Source: Brachycybe producta
Taxonomy: Eukaryota; Arthropoda; Diplopoda; Playtdesmida; Andrognathidae
Assembly: GCA_036925085.1 (NCBI GenBank)
Contig: JAUPFP010000048.1
Coordinates: forward strand, 1,071,001-1,135,000
Direction of reading: 5' to 3'
DNA: 64,000 bases
Below are positions 9,339-19,586 of this stretch, piece by piece. Position numbers and translations under genes: made by a program. Under the pieces are notes generated by a model. The model had not been told where the DNA came from and made no database searches. It saw only the letters and a list, made by a program, of their open reading frames with translations. Numbering within the stretch: the stretch's first letter is position 1; every line of letters begins with the position of its first letter.

Positions 9339-10373
9339 CTGAATGATATTTCAAGTCAAATAACCCAACAATTAGTATTAGGTTATTTTTTTTTACAAAA
9401 AAAAATATTAGATAACATGTTGAAGGCGGGAATGATTAATTATTTGCGGCGAAAGGCTGTTCACAAATTAAGCTATATTTTGGAAGCTTTTATAAAAGTT
9501 TAAAAAATATTTTTTGTGTTGCTTGTATTGGTTTCGAATAAATTATCTTGTAAACTGCAACACGAAAGAGAAATCAATTTGTGAGTGTAATTTGCATAAA
9601 CTAGTTTCAGTTTTGTACAAATTTCGAGCCTTTATTTGAAATGATTTTCAGTTTGTCTTTCACCAAAAATGAAGTTGTTTTTTTAATTTAATTTAAATTT
9701 ATGATGATATTTGGAGGGAAGAGAGAACATAGAATACAAGTTGAAAGTCGAGTTCATTGGGATTTTCACCAACTTAAAAGTATCGTAAAATAAACGAAAA
9801 TTAAAAACTGTAGGCTATTATCAAAGTTCTATAAAATACAATTGAAGACCGGTTACTAATTTTCTTTAAAGTGTAAGTATACACCACAATGTGATGGTAC
9901 GTTTGAGAATGGTGTCGCGTCACTGCAATGCTCCTGTTAATGCAAAAAGAATCTTCTGGCATTAACAGGAGCATCACAAGGACGAGAGTGTCAGATGCTA
10001 TCTTGAAGCAGCACTTAAAGAATGTACTCTTCATTGAAGCAAACATTTTACCCCCGAAAGTAGGCAATCACTGGAAATCTCATCTCAGTGAATGTCTTAT
10101 GGGTACGTTTGTAAATGCTAAGTTTTGTTGTAGTGATAGGAGTGTCATGAATGTTAGCACAGCACAATACACACTTAAAATTGTATGCTGTTCCTAGTAG
10201 TTATTTAACTTTGTTCACTCCTCTTAACAACGTTCAGAAGTGACTGGAGTCCATTTTAAACAAAAACCGCCGATGTTTTTCAATGCCTTCAGAACAATTT
10301 TGTAGATCTTGCGCATTCTCAATTGCACCCAAACTCATTTTCTTAAAATGGGTTATTTGAAAACGTGACTTAC
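9339..10373. other. Intron FN1-FN2, 1035 bp
   Basis: No exon is seen. It contains a perfect 16-bp inverted repeat, ATGCTCCTGTTAATGC at 9928-9943 and its complement at 9959-9974, with a 15-base loop. The rest is unremarkable AT-rich DNA. Confidence 0.6.
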
Positions 10374-10538
10374 TTTCTTCTGTGCAAGTGATTTCCACTG
10401 AGTCGCTTGATGGACTTTCTCCAATGTTATTTACTGCCGTTGCCCAAAATTTATATGAGACTCCTGGAGTTAATTGGTGCACTACAATTGCTGTGTCTCC
10501 ACTTTCCACAGAGACATTCATAGTTGGCCCGGTCCAAC
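10374..10538 (-). CDS. Dscam: Dscam exon: FN1, second half
   Basis: It reads GWTGPTMNVSVESGDTAIVV, HQLTPGVSYKFWATAVNNIG and ESPSSDSVEITCTEE. L.P...Y.F...A.N.IG.S..S..V...T.EE is a standard FNIII C-terminal half of the Dscam type. NVS is a possible glycosylation site. The acceptor region reads AAGGAG, a NAGNAG tandem site. Use of the upstream AG would begin the exon at 10541 and add one Gly. The donor is GTAAGTCA. Length 165 nt, phases 1-1. Confidence 0.88.
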
Positions 10539-10612
10539 CTCCTTTTCGTTAATTACATACATTAGCTCTAATTAATTATTCTTGAAAGGGGTTAACCTTA
10601 ATTAAAGCCTAC

Positions 10613-10744
10613 CTGACAGCCGTTTATAGTGGATGATATATTTGGAAATGACGCTGTTTCCTGTTTTTCCTGGTATCCATGACAATTGAACAAATTTACT
10701 GCTCACTTCAATCACTTTGAGGTTAGTTGGAGGACCTGGTAGCT
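10613..10744 (-). CDS. Dscam: Dscam exon: FN1, first half
   Basis: It encodes ELPGPPTNLKVIEVSSKFVQ, LSWIPG (FNIII core Trp) and KTGNSVISKYIIHYKRLS. PG.P.NL followed by ...LSW.PG..GNS.I..Y.I.YK is the Dscam FN1 start. The acceptor AG at 10745-10746 gives the right phase but has a short pyrimidine tract, so the first residue is provisional. The donor is GTAGGCTT. Length 132 nt, phases 1-1, followed by a 74-nt intron. Confidence 0.88.
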
Positions 10745-10843
10745 CTTAATGCACATTACACACACATACATATCAGTTCCATGAAATTGAGTCTTTACAA
10801 ACTTCAGATTACAATTGAATGATGCATAAATAAGTCCAAATAC

Positions 10844-10992
10844 CTTGCACAGTTACTTCCATCCATGATTCGTCGTGTCCGAAAGGATTTGAGGCCACAC
10901 AACCGTAAACTGCAGCATCTGAGGGTTCCACGTTCTTGATTATGAGTTCAGATATCAGTCCACCATCTGCTTTGTATTCTTTAAGGGATAGT
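10844..10992 (-). CDS. Dscam: Dscam exon: Ig9, second half
   Basis: One base completes the split Arg. The exon then reads LSLKEYKADGGLISELIIKN, VEPSDAAVYGC (second cysteine), ASNPFGHDESWMEVTVQ. SEL.I..V...D...Y.C.ASN.FG.D......TVQ is the conserved link from Ig9 to FN1. The acceptor is ttttcttttag and the donor GTATTTGG. Length 149 nt, phases 2-1. A 99-nt intron separates it from the FN1 exon. Confidence 0.93.
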
Positions 10993-11853
10993 CTAAAAGA
11001 AAACGGACAGTTTTATAATTATAAAATTGTAGACGTGGTAGAAAATGCCCTTGAGTAATCTGGATTCGAGTTAACTTTATAAGAAGCATCAATGTTGCCT
11101 AACCCTAATATTTAATGATGATGTACTTTTGTTTGCAACTACCTCTTCTTAACAAAAATTGAAGTCAATTGATATTCTTAACAACACAACCTGTGAACAG
11201 TATATTACAGTGATGTCGTTTACATTATAAAGAAGTTGTTTTTGAAAAAAACACCTTGTTATGAAAAACCTGGAAAAAGTCAGGGGATTTCAGAAATAAA
11301 AATCGGTGGCAACCCCTGTATAAAGTAATCTGATTTTTTATTTTTCATTTTTTTTTTAATAAATCGATTTTTACAACTTTCATAACTTTTAATAAATTAC
11401 AATTTCAAAATTAAGTTACGCTCTGACATTACTTCTCTAAAATGTATTTTCGTTTTCTTACCGCATTTAATTAAAATGCGTAGAAATAACAGTTAGAAGT
11501 TTAGATGACCAAAAAAAATGACACAGTAGAAACAAAATGAACTTCTATACACATTTTGGATTCTTTTGTTAATGAAAATTCGCTTCTTTGTATAGCATAT
11601 ACAGTACTGTACATACAATACTGCATTTGTTGGTCCTCACGATTGAAACCACCCAAGTAAATTCATTTAGTAAATTACTATTAACATATATACATTCAAA
11701 AACACAGTGAGGAGGTGGTTTCTTTATATGGAAGTCCTTTTTTTTTACTTTTGTATGGTTTCTTATATTGTGTTTGTTGAGGTCTTGTCTTTTCTTTGTG
11801 AAGCAACAACATCCAACAGTTTCTTTCTTAAGAATCAATTTCATGCAAATTAC
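10993..11853. other. Intron inside Ig9, 861 bp
   Basis: No exon is seen. The segment at about 11230-11322 matches the right half of family B (see 20195-20420), sharing GATTTCAGAAATAAAAATCG and GGTGGCAACCCCTGTA. The remainder is AT-rich. Confidence 0.6.
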
Positions 11854-12001
11854 CTTGGTTCAGCTCGAAAATTGATTCTTTCTTTGTTGCGAACCCACAT
11901 GATCTCAACCGGATTGTCTCCATTGGCATTGCATCGAAGTACTGCATCAGTCTGTCGCTCAACCGTGTAGTTTTTATGCTTGCTTTCAAAGTAGGCTGAA
12001 A
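11854..12001 (-). CDS. Dscam: Dscam exon: Ig9, first half
   Basis: It encodes VSAYFESKHKNYTVERQTDA, VLRC (first cysteine), NANGDNPVEIMWVRN (core Trp) and KERINFRAEPR. V.AYF......V..G..A.L.C...GD.P..I.W.R matches the family's Ig9. NYT is a possible glycosylation site. The acceptor is gtgttctag and the donor GTAATTTG. Length 148 nt, phases 1-2, with the last Arg codon split. Confidence 0.92.
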
Positions 12002-12480
12002 CTAGAACACAGAATAACAATTGAATGAGAGAAAAAAAAACATATTTTGTTTATTTGGCAGTGAAATAGACTGTTTAGTTATATTTCTAAGGTTTATTTC
12101 GAAAAGTTGTAGGTCTTCTATATAATATTATATAATCTGAAAAGTTACTGCAAAAGTAATTATGTTACAGTTGTAGAAAAAAAGTTTACTTATTGTACCA
12201 AATGTAATGTAGTTACTTTTGCAATCAAATTAATGAAAGTGTTGCTATTGAGTTAGATTTTCAGTAAATTACAAGTTACTTTCTGAAACAAATTAACAAA
12301 TTAGAACTGTCTAAAACTTTCAAGATGGCTAAAAAGTAATTTTAGTTGTTTAAAATTAAACGTAAACAGCTTTTTGTAAGCTGCAAGAAAGTAAGTTAGA
12401 AACTAGAATATTAAACAGTCATGCTGAAATTCTTTCATAATGATATCTTTAAATTTAAATGTTTTTCTTTAATAATTAGT

Positions 12481-12720
12481 CACCTTCGCTGTGACTAAAA
12501 GCTTGTGACATCAGAGGGGTTGATGTTCGCTTTGTATCATTTTTTTTTCTGATATGAGAAAGCGACGATACCAAAAGTTCTCAACAGCTTAAAACAAAAA
12601 AATTAGTAAAGAACTTTTGTTACAACCTCCCTTTTTTAGCAGACAAAATTAAATAAACCTAGCTTTTTATTTAACCGCACTGACGTCACAAAGCTTCAAT
12701 TTACCGTGCGGCGACTAAGT
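12481..12720. mobile_element. Foldback/MITE, TIR with AAGCTTGTGACATCAG
   Basis: The left end reads GTGACTAAAAGCTTGTGACA followed by TCAGAGGGGTT. The reverse complement of the right end reads AAGCTTTGTGACGTCAGTGC followed by GGTT. The shared core is AAGCTT(T)GTGAC(A/G)TCAG. The same end sequence occurs at 5137-5172. Confidence 0.65.
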
Positions 12721-13168
12721 GTGCTCCAGGCTTTACTTTTGTGTTACCGGTGCTCATACACAAAGCATTAATGAATATGGGCTACTTTACATCTACAATA
12801 TATTCGGTTTCTTTTATACAAACATTATGATACAGATACTGTACATACGCTGTATATATATACTAGTGCTGTATTTGTTGTCTTGATACATAATTTTACC
12901 TCTGTTGCCTTTCATTGAAGTCCCTTTTGTATTCAAAAGAGAAAAAAATAATAATTTTCTTTTGTTTGGCTAGCTTCAAATCACATGTATTCATTCAAAT
13001 GCTATTTATATGCATTCACATACACATACAGTACGTAATTATGTTTGTTATTCGAATTTCCTTCATTGTCTTTCTTGATCACAAGTGTATGGTCTTAAAG
13101 TTTATATGCAATTTGGCTCGCAGCCGTCTTTCGTAATACGTAGATGCACTTAGCTGTTGTATATACAG

Positions 13169-13170
<2 letters not shown>

Positions 13171-13216
<46 letters not shown>
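13171..13216. repeat. (AT)n microsatellite
   Basis: About 22 AT dinucleotides, flanked by further TATATAC interruptions. Confidence 0.95.
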
Positions 13217-13219
<3 letters not shown>

Positions 13220-13833
13220 CATATATATACTATGGTTTCATCTCTTCGGTTCTTTTTTTCTCGCATATATTAATATTGAATGTGAATAGAAGGAGAAGAA
13301 GAAGAAAAGTAAAAATAAGAATGAATTCTTCTTCTACTTCATCTCTTGAACTATTGATTTGGAGAATGCGTGTTTTCAAAATAGTGAGAGAAGAAAATTT
13401 ATTTGACTCAAAATGTAACATGACAGTTGCTTTTCTTTTGAAATCATTTCCATTTTCAAAAAAAAGAAGAAACTGTTTTTAGGATGGTTTTTTTTTTCTT
13501 CTTTTTTTTTTTTTTTGATCTATTGGTATTGTAATTTATAACTTGTCTGCCAATAAAATGTGCCCTACAGTTGTTGTTTGTTGTTATTGTTGACGCTCAC
13601 TATTGGAAAGTTTGGTTGAAAATGGTGTCTGCCACAAAATTAATTTTCCTTCTAGAGATTATTGGGATTTTTCTTTTATTATTCAATGAATGAATGAGTT
13701 GATTTTTTTCTAAAAACGAATCTATCGCTCAAAAACTGAAATAATCAGTCCGAGTGAATCGGTAAGTTTTTTTTGTTGTGTGAAATATATCATTATTTTA
13801 TCCAAGATTTAACATTTTTTGCTTTTTTCTTAC

Positions 13834-14010
13834 CTTTAACTTTAAGAGAAACCACTTTACTTAATCCAGATCCAATACCATTAGCAGCTTGGCACAAATA
13901 ATATCCTTGGTGTTGTTTGGTGGTTCTTTCGATGATGAGTGAACCATTGTCCACTATGGTCATACCTTCTTTGCCGCCTGTTGTAAGTTTGTAATCACCT
14001 GGGCTATCAC
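13834..14010 (-). CDS. Dscam: Dscam exon: Ig8, second half
   Basis: It reads SDSPGDYKLTTGGKEGMTIV, DNGSLIIERTTKQHQGYYLC (second cysteine) and ANGIGSGLSKVVSLKVK. NGSL.I.......GYYLC.A.NGIG.GLSK is typical of Dscam Ig8. The start chosen is the AG at 14011-14012 because it keeps phase with the preceding exon (A plus GT gives Ser). Its upstream tract is weak (ttacgaaaag), so the left few residues are less certain. The donor is GTAAGAAA. Length 177 nt, phases 1-1. Confidence 0.88.
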
Positions 14011-14407
14011 CTTTTCGTAAACGATTCAATTGAAAAAATAATATAGATCACGGTTTAGTTTCTTCTAATCGGATAACAATTCACGTTGGCGACATATAAA
14101 TTATTTAATATTTAAATTAATCAAATTAAATTATTAAATATATTAATGTAAGATACTATAGAATTATTTCTTTAAATAAAAAATTAATTTTTACTGGAAC
14201 GAAAAATTTGAAAACATGTGCAATATTCTAGACCTATTCAATATTTTCACCTAATGGAATGTGACCCTAATGAGCATGTAAGCGCTTTCAGTACCTAAAT
14301 TTTGTTGAAGGTTTTTTAAGGAGTTTGCCGTGTACATGTGTAGAACGTGTTCTACGTGTACCACTTACTACGTACAGTGCATGTATATGGTAGTAATTTA
14401 TCAAATC

Positions 14408-14655
14408 GCACCTCGGCTGGAAGTATGGCACAACTCAAACAACACTGTTTTTTTGGGAGAAAATGAGTTTAAAGTTGCATTTTTTCTATCTTAATCTATT
14501 GTAGGGGAGCCAAATAAACCGATAATGTGAATAGTTAGAACGGTGTTTGCACTTGAGAAGCTTAGAAAAGTATACCATGAATCTTCTCCTAACTTTTAAC
14601 TCATTTTCCCAAAACAGTGTTTTTTTTAGTTGTGCCACTATTTCAACCTAGGTGC
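14408..14655. mobile_element. Foldback/MITE with about 65-bp TIRs
   Basis: The left arm, GCACCTCGGCTGGAAGTATG and onward through GGCACAACTC, AACACTGTTTTTTT and AAAATGAGTTTAAAGTT, matches the reverse complement of the right arm ending TTTCAACCTAGGTGC. The 248-bp element has no coding capacity. Confidence 0.85.
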
Positions 14656-14876
14656 AAAATATAGAATTATCGATATAAACATTTGGTCAATTTTTTTTAT
14701 ATGAAAGGCCCCCTTTATATGTAGGAAACTTCTCAAGCTGTATCAAAAAAACGCTTTGTAACTGAACGTACCCATTGATGCACTGAAAATTTTTATTTAA
14801 ATATTAATTATTGCAATTAAACGTTACTGGATTTTTATTTAAAGTTTTTAATGATTTACTACAAGTTTATTGTTTT

Positions 14877-15018
14877 AGGCTCTCGGCACACAGGCGATTT
14901 TTAATTGTGTGTCAAGGTTGGCGTCTTTCCATAGAAAGTACATTGTGACGACATCCCCGCGACCTTTGATTTACTTTTGTCACCAAAAAGTCTTTCAAAA
15001 GTAGCCTGTGCGTTCCAA
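14877..15018. mobile_element. Family D MITE, copy 1
   Basis: The start AGGCTCTCGGCACACAGGCG is inverted relative to the end AGTAGCCTGTGCGTTCC. The ends and the inner TTTCCATAGAAAGTACAT match the copy at 54350-54531 (there TTTTCTATGGAAAG, inverted). Confidence 0.7.
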
Positions 15019-15278
15019 TTCTTAATCATAAATTTAAAATAAATTATTGATTATTTCAAAATAGTTGTTTTGAAAAATGTAATTAGGCCCTTTTACTTGA
15101 TTTTAATTAAAAAAATCTGATTTAAATGCAATTAGATTTCTTGGAATTTTTTTTTTTAAGTAGTACAATTTTTATAACTGCTGCGATCTACAAAACATAA
15201 GTTTTATGCAATTTTGTTTTTTTAACTGAACGAATGAACAATTTATGAATTGATTAAAGATAATTGAAAAATTCTTAC

Positions 15279-15398
15279 TTCGTCCCTTAAGCCAAAGTGT
15301 TTTGGGTTTTGGAAAACCATCAGCCTGACAATGCAATATAGCAATTTCTCCATTAAGAACTTCCAAGTCTTCTGGTTCACGAATCCATCTGGGTGGAA
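15279..15398 (-). CDS. Dscam: Dscam exon: Ig8, first half
   Basis: It encodes VPPRWIREPEDLEVLNGEIA, ILHC (first cysteine) and ADGFPKPKTLWLKGR (core Trp). VPPRW..EP.D..V..G....LHC.A.GFP.P...W is the conserved Dscam Ig8 start. The acceptor has a good tract (tccccctcttag) and the donor is GTAAGAAT. Length 120 nt, phases 1-1. Confidence 0.93.
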
Positions 15399-17388
15399 CT
15401 AAGAGGGGGAAAACAAAGAACAAAATAGATCAATTTTATATACCGGTATATATTGATGCGCGCATCTTCCATCATCAGTTCATCTTTTGTGTGATTTTCT
15501 TTCTCTTAATATTTTCGAAATGCAATTTTTGTTTATATAGTTTTACTAAAAGTGACGAAAACGTGAATACGTTTATTCAAGAGATTTTTGAGGGGAACTT
15601 TTTTTTATGACAATGCCAGTTCTGAAGATGTTTTAAAATGAGGATCTTCAAAATAAACGAAGCTGAGCTTAAATGGTCTTATAGCTCATAAATCTTAAAA
15701 TTTGAGCTGAATTCTCTTTTTTTCTCCTCCACATAATAAATTGTGTCCTTTGAAAAACCAAGATGCCATCTTGCTTATGGTTTTTTTTTGTGAATCACAC
15801 AGACATCCACACACACACACACACACCCCTATATATACATTGTAACACTGGTTAGTCTTTTGAAGAAGATTAAAATAAAGAAGTCATTTTTGCTTTTTTA
15901 AGATGATAGCCACCAAAATGCCATATAATGAAAATTGAGAATTTGTGTTTGAAAGTGCAAAGTTGAGAGGAACTTTTATGATGTCATATAAATATTAGGG
16001 AGCTTAGAAGTTTAAAACTTCCCTTATACTCGTTATGTGGCGTTCATGATGATGATGAGGAGGATGATAATAATAATAATAATAATAATAATGAAAAGAA
16101 AAAGAAGGGGGAGAAGAGCTAGGAATACTGTCTTGGAACAGTTTGTTTGAAGAAAAGAAAAGTGAATGAAGATCTAAATGAATTTGCTTTATATATAAAA
16201 TCTGAATTCAAATCGTTTTGTGAGCTGCTTTTCATGGTTACTTTACTGCAATTTTACGACTAACTTGGGGCCCCCTATGTTGCGATCTTATACAGTACAT
16301 GTATATTGCTCTCTATGTGTGCGGTGGTAACGTTTTATTCTAATTTTTTCTTTGTTAAGTTTTAGCGCTGACTGCAGACTCATATGCTAAGAAAAATTGA
16401 ACTTGGGGTTGTTTGACTAAGTGTAAAATTGGATTGGATCTGAAATTGGTAGGCCAAGTATGTTAACATTTTGAAATTCTCGAGCTTTTTGAGTCCTCTA
16501 AAGATACAGAAAATTAATTCTATCACAGTGGCTTAAGTCTTAAATATGCATATGATTTTTTTTAAAGTAGCTGGTGTTTGAAATTTAGTTGATAACAGAA
16601 ACAATTAACTGCGTTATTAAAAAGCTTCATTACGTACACACACTATAAGTTAGCAGTGATCTTGGGGCTATAGCTACAGTGCAAGTATAATAGATAACAG
16701 GATGTCCCACTCCAAAGAGGACACAGAGGCAGAGCGCATTTACTAAGATTCACTGTATGCAAGTTAGGTAAAGTGGGCACGTTCGTTTGTCACTTGACAG
16801 CTGATTATATTGAAGTGCATGCGAAATACGGTACAAAAAGTATGGTTTTCTCCCATCCCACTCCTAGGCGCCCCCACGTAAGAAGCGAATGAGCCCGCTT
16901 TACCTAATCTGCATTCAGTAAATCTTGGTAGAGACGCTTCGCCCTTGCACACTCTGTTTTTGCTTTAACCTATGTAGAGAAATCGCCTGGTCTATATTTT
17001 TTTACAAGACGACGCTGCAAACAACGGGAGAAAACTGGTAACACAGACTGCAACTCAAAGGGGGTGGACTGGGACATCCCGTTATCTATACTACCCTTGC
17101 ACTGTAGCCATAACCCGTAAATCACTTAGGTTCTCTAATGTACATCTTGTTTAATTAAGCCCATTAATACACAGTTAATTGTTTTTATTATCAGCTAAAT
17201 TTCTAATACGAGCTACTGAAACATAAACGTTGTTGTTACTACTGAGGTATTTTTGTGTGCACCAAAGAAATCGTCCTCACACTCTTTCGAATACAATGAA
17301 TGAGTGGGAGGTACTTTTATTTTTGCTTGTGCATATAAATATTAGTTCTTTCCTTTGACGCGCGACAAACAATGAACAATAAACTTAC
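15399..17388. other. Intron Ig7-Ig8, 1.99 kb
   Basis: No exon is seen. It holds a (CA)n run near 15804-15826, an (AAT)n run at 16067-16092 and the foldback element at 16656-17125. Confidence 0.65.
16656..17125. mobile_element. Long foldback element with about 45-bp TIRs plus inner inverted arms
   Basis: The left end, GGCTATAGCTACAGTGCAAG then GATAACAGGATGTCCCA, mirrors the right end TGGGACATCCCGTTATCTAT then CTTGCACTGTAGCCATAACC. A second pair of arms lies inside: AAGATTCACTGTATGCAAGT with TAGGTAAAGTGGGC opposite GCCCGCTTTACCTAATCTGC and ATTCAGTAAATCTT. It is about 470 bp with no coding. Confidence 0.85.
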
Positions 17389-17673
17389 CATGGACAAGTA
17401 ATTCGGCTGAGTAATTGACCGTGGCTGCTGCATTGCTTGCTACACATGTGTAATTGCCGTTATGAGAACTGGTTACTCCACGAAATGTTATTGAACTGGA
17501 AAAATCGTCATTGGCATGAATCTCTAGTCCAGCATGTTTAGGTATTGCCTTGCCATCTTTTTTCCATGAAATACTGATGGGTAAGTCTCCATCACTGACA
17601 ACACAAGATACCCTTGTTCTCATTCCTTCTCTCAGATCAGATGGAAACGAAAATTTGTCAATGATTGGTGGAG
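17389..17673 (-). CDS. Dscam: Dscam exon: Ig7 (complete domain)
   Basis: One exon holds all of Ig7: APPIIDKFSFPSDLREGMRT, RVSCVVSDGDLPISISWKKD (first cysteine and core Trp), GLEIHANDDFSSSITFRGVT, then HNGNYTC (second cysteine) and ASNAAATVNYSAELLVH. P.I..F.FP..L.EG.R..V.C.V..GDLPI...W.KD is diagnostic of Dscam Ig7. NYT and NYS are possible glycosylation sites. Length 285 nt, phases 1-1. The donor is GTAAGTTT. In arthropod Dscam1 Ig7 is the exon 9 cluster; here there is one copy. Confidence 0.95.
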
Positions 17674-19424
17674 CTGTGGGAGAATAGCAAAAAACAAATA
17701 TAAGAAAGAAGAATAAAATAGGAGGAAAAAAAATAGAGAACATAGCTGAGTCTTGATTTGAACTGTTCTTTTGATAAAGATCATGAGACGCATAAGAAAT
17801 GAGCCTGAATGTAATCATACAATTTCCATTGTTGAACAACGTGATAGCTTGTCTTTGTGCGTGTGTACACGTCTTTTTTTTGTGAAAAAGAAAATTACTC
17901 TGTAATTTGTGTGTGTACTTCCTCACTCCCTCCTCCTCCTCCTCTTGATATCAGTAATTTATTTTTTCTGTGGTTTTCTTTGAAATGAAACCATGTTTTG
18001 TTGCAATATTATTAGCATATGATTGGTCAATTATATTGTCTACATGACTATATATATTCCTAGGTATAATAATGCAACGCTGTGGCACAATGTGATTTTG
18101 TCATTATTCTTTCTGATCATGTTTTTTTTTACTTTTATGGCTCAATTACTGGCGAAATTTGTAACATGCTATAATATGTGTACTATTGGGTACAAAAGAT
18201 TGTACTAATTATGTCGATGCATTTTTTTATATATATAGATTGGGTTAATTTTGTAATAGCTGTTTTCAAATCTAAGTTCATCAGTAAATTGGCCAATACA
18301 TTTCAAGCAAAAGTTATCAAAGTGTTGCTTTATAAAAATAAAAAAACAACCCAAATACATAATTTAGAGTTTGTTCATCAGTGAAATTTCCAAAAGTATT
18401 ATTCTGAATTAGTAACTTTAAGTCAAATATGAAGTTGATAGTTTGATAGTTGAAGTTTGATAATTTTTATTTAACCAAAGTAACCAAACCATTATGAAAG
18501 ATATCTTCATGAAAATTATTTTTATCTAATTCAATTTATATCATTTTTTCTTTAAAGTTGCTTAAAAGAAGCTTGACAAGATCATCAATTTGTACAAGAT
18601 TTCTGATTTACTAAATTATTTTTGATATAATGTAAGTTTAAAAAAATTCGAGTATTTTAAAATGGAATTAAAAATTTAAAAAAATGATAATTGAAATTTC
18701 CAAACTCTTAGAAAAATGTTTATTTCCAATGATGTAATGAAAACACTATAGGCCTTTTAATTTGTTCTCAGTCTTTTACATTCTTACAACTGTTAGTTGT
18801 CTATTACCCTCGCTGTGTCTTGACACTTTTCGCTATAAATGCAAGCAATTTGCAAGTAAATGTACCATAGGCCTAATCTAGGATTTCCTTCCAAGATTGA
18901 ACAAAAGAAAATGATTGTTTTGTTGTATTGCAGGCTCAGAAGAAAGGAAAAAAAAGAATTATGTTCTTCTGAAATTCATTAATTTTTAATATAGTGAAAG
19001 CTTATGATTTTTCTAATGGATTTTTTATTGAAACATTTTTCATATCTCTTGCATAATTAATGAGTCCCATTGTTAAATTCCATTCTTGGGTAGAGAAAAA
19101 AAAATAATTTTTATTAATACATTATTTTGTAGACTCGGAAGCAAACATGTTTTTGTGTGTATGCAATATTATATTTAGCGATGTTTCAATCAATAAATTG
19201 TTGGCACAAGAGAATGAAATAATTTTTCTTCTTTTTTTTGTGTTGTTAATTTTGTACAGTATTTCTTTATTATATAAAATACAAAAGAAAAATCGTAACT
19301 TAAACAATGATTTAAACAGAACAAGTGCTAATAATTGCCACATTTAATGAAAAACGATTATTACTTCTGAGAATCTTCTTGCTAATATTAAAATATCAAA
19401 AGAAATATGTTGAAATGAACTTAC
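17674..19424. other. Intron Ig6-Ig7, 1.75 kb
   Basis: Strongly AT-rich, with a CTCCTCCTCC run near 17927-17945 and no exon. Open frames at 18023-18384 and 19122-19347 lack domain motifs. Confidence 0.55.
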
Positions 19425-19586
19425 CCATTATGGCAACCCAAAGATTTCTTCTGGCCGTTTGGCCCTGTGCATTTCCAGCTATACAAGTGTATCGCCCTTG
19501 ATCAGATGGTCTTTCAACCCTTTGAATTTCTAAAGTCCCATTTGGAAATACTTTTTGACGTAAATTGGCTGGTAGCTGTTTGTCAT
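19425..19586 (-). CDS. Dscam: Dscam exon: Ig6, second half
   Basis: It reads DDKQLPANLRQKVFPNGTLE, then IQRVERPSDQGRYTC (second cysteine) and NAQGQTARRNLWVAIM. LP...RQKVFPNGTL.I..V.R.SD...YTC.A.N..G..AR matches the Dscam Ig6 C-terminal half. NGT is a possible glycosylation site. The first Asp codon is split with the previous exon. The acceptor is tttttatttag and the donor GTAAGTTC. Length 162 nt, phases 1-1. Confidence 0.93.

Larger units (their letters stand above)
12002..13833. other. Intron Ig8-Ig9, 1.83 kb
   Basis: No exon is seen. It holds a foldback element at 12481-12720, an (AT)n array at 13171-13216 and homopolymer T runs near 13480-13516. The 112-codon frame at 13144-13482 runs through the (AT)n array and a purine-rich stretch and is not a gene. 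Confidence 0.6.
14011..15278. other. Intron inside Ig8, 1.27 kb
   Basis: No exon is seen. It holds two separate inverted-repeat elements, at 14408-14655 and 14877-15018. Confidence 0.65.
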
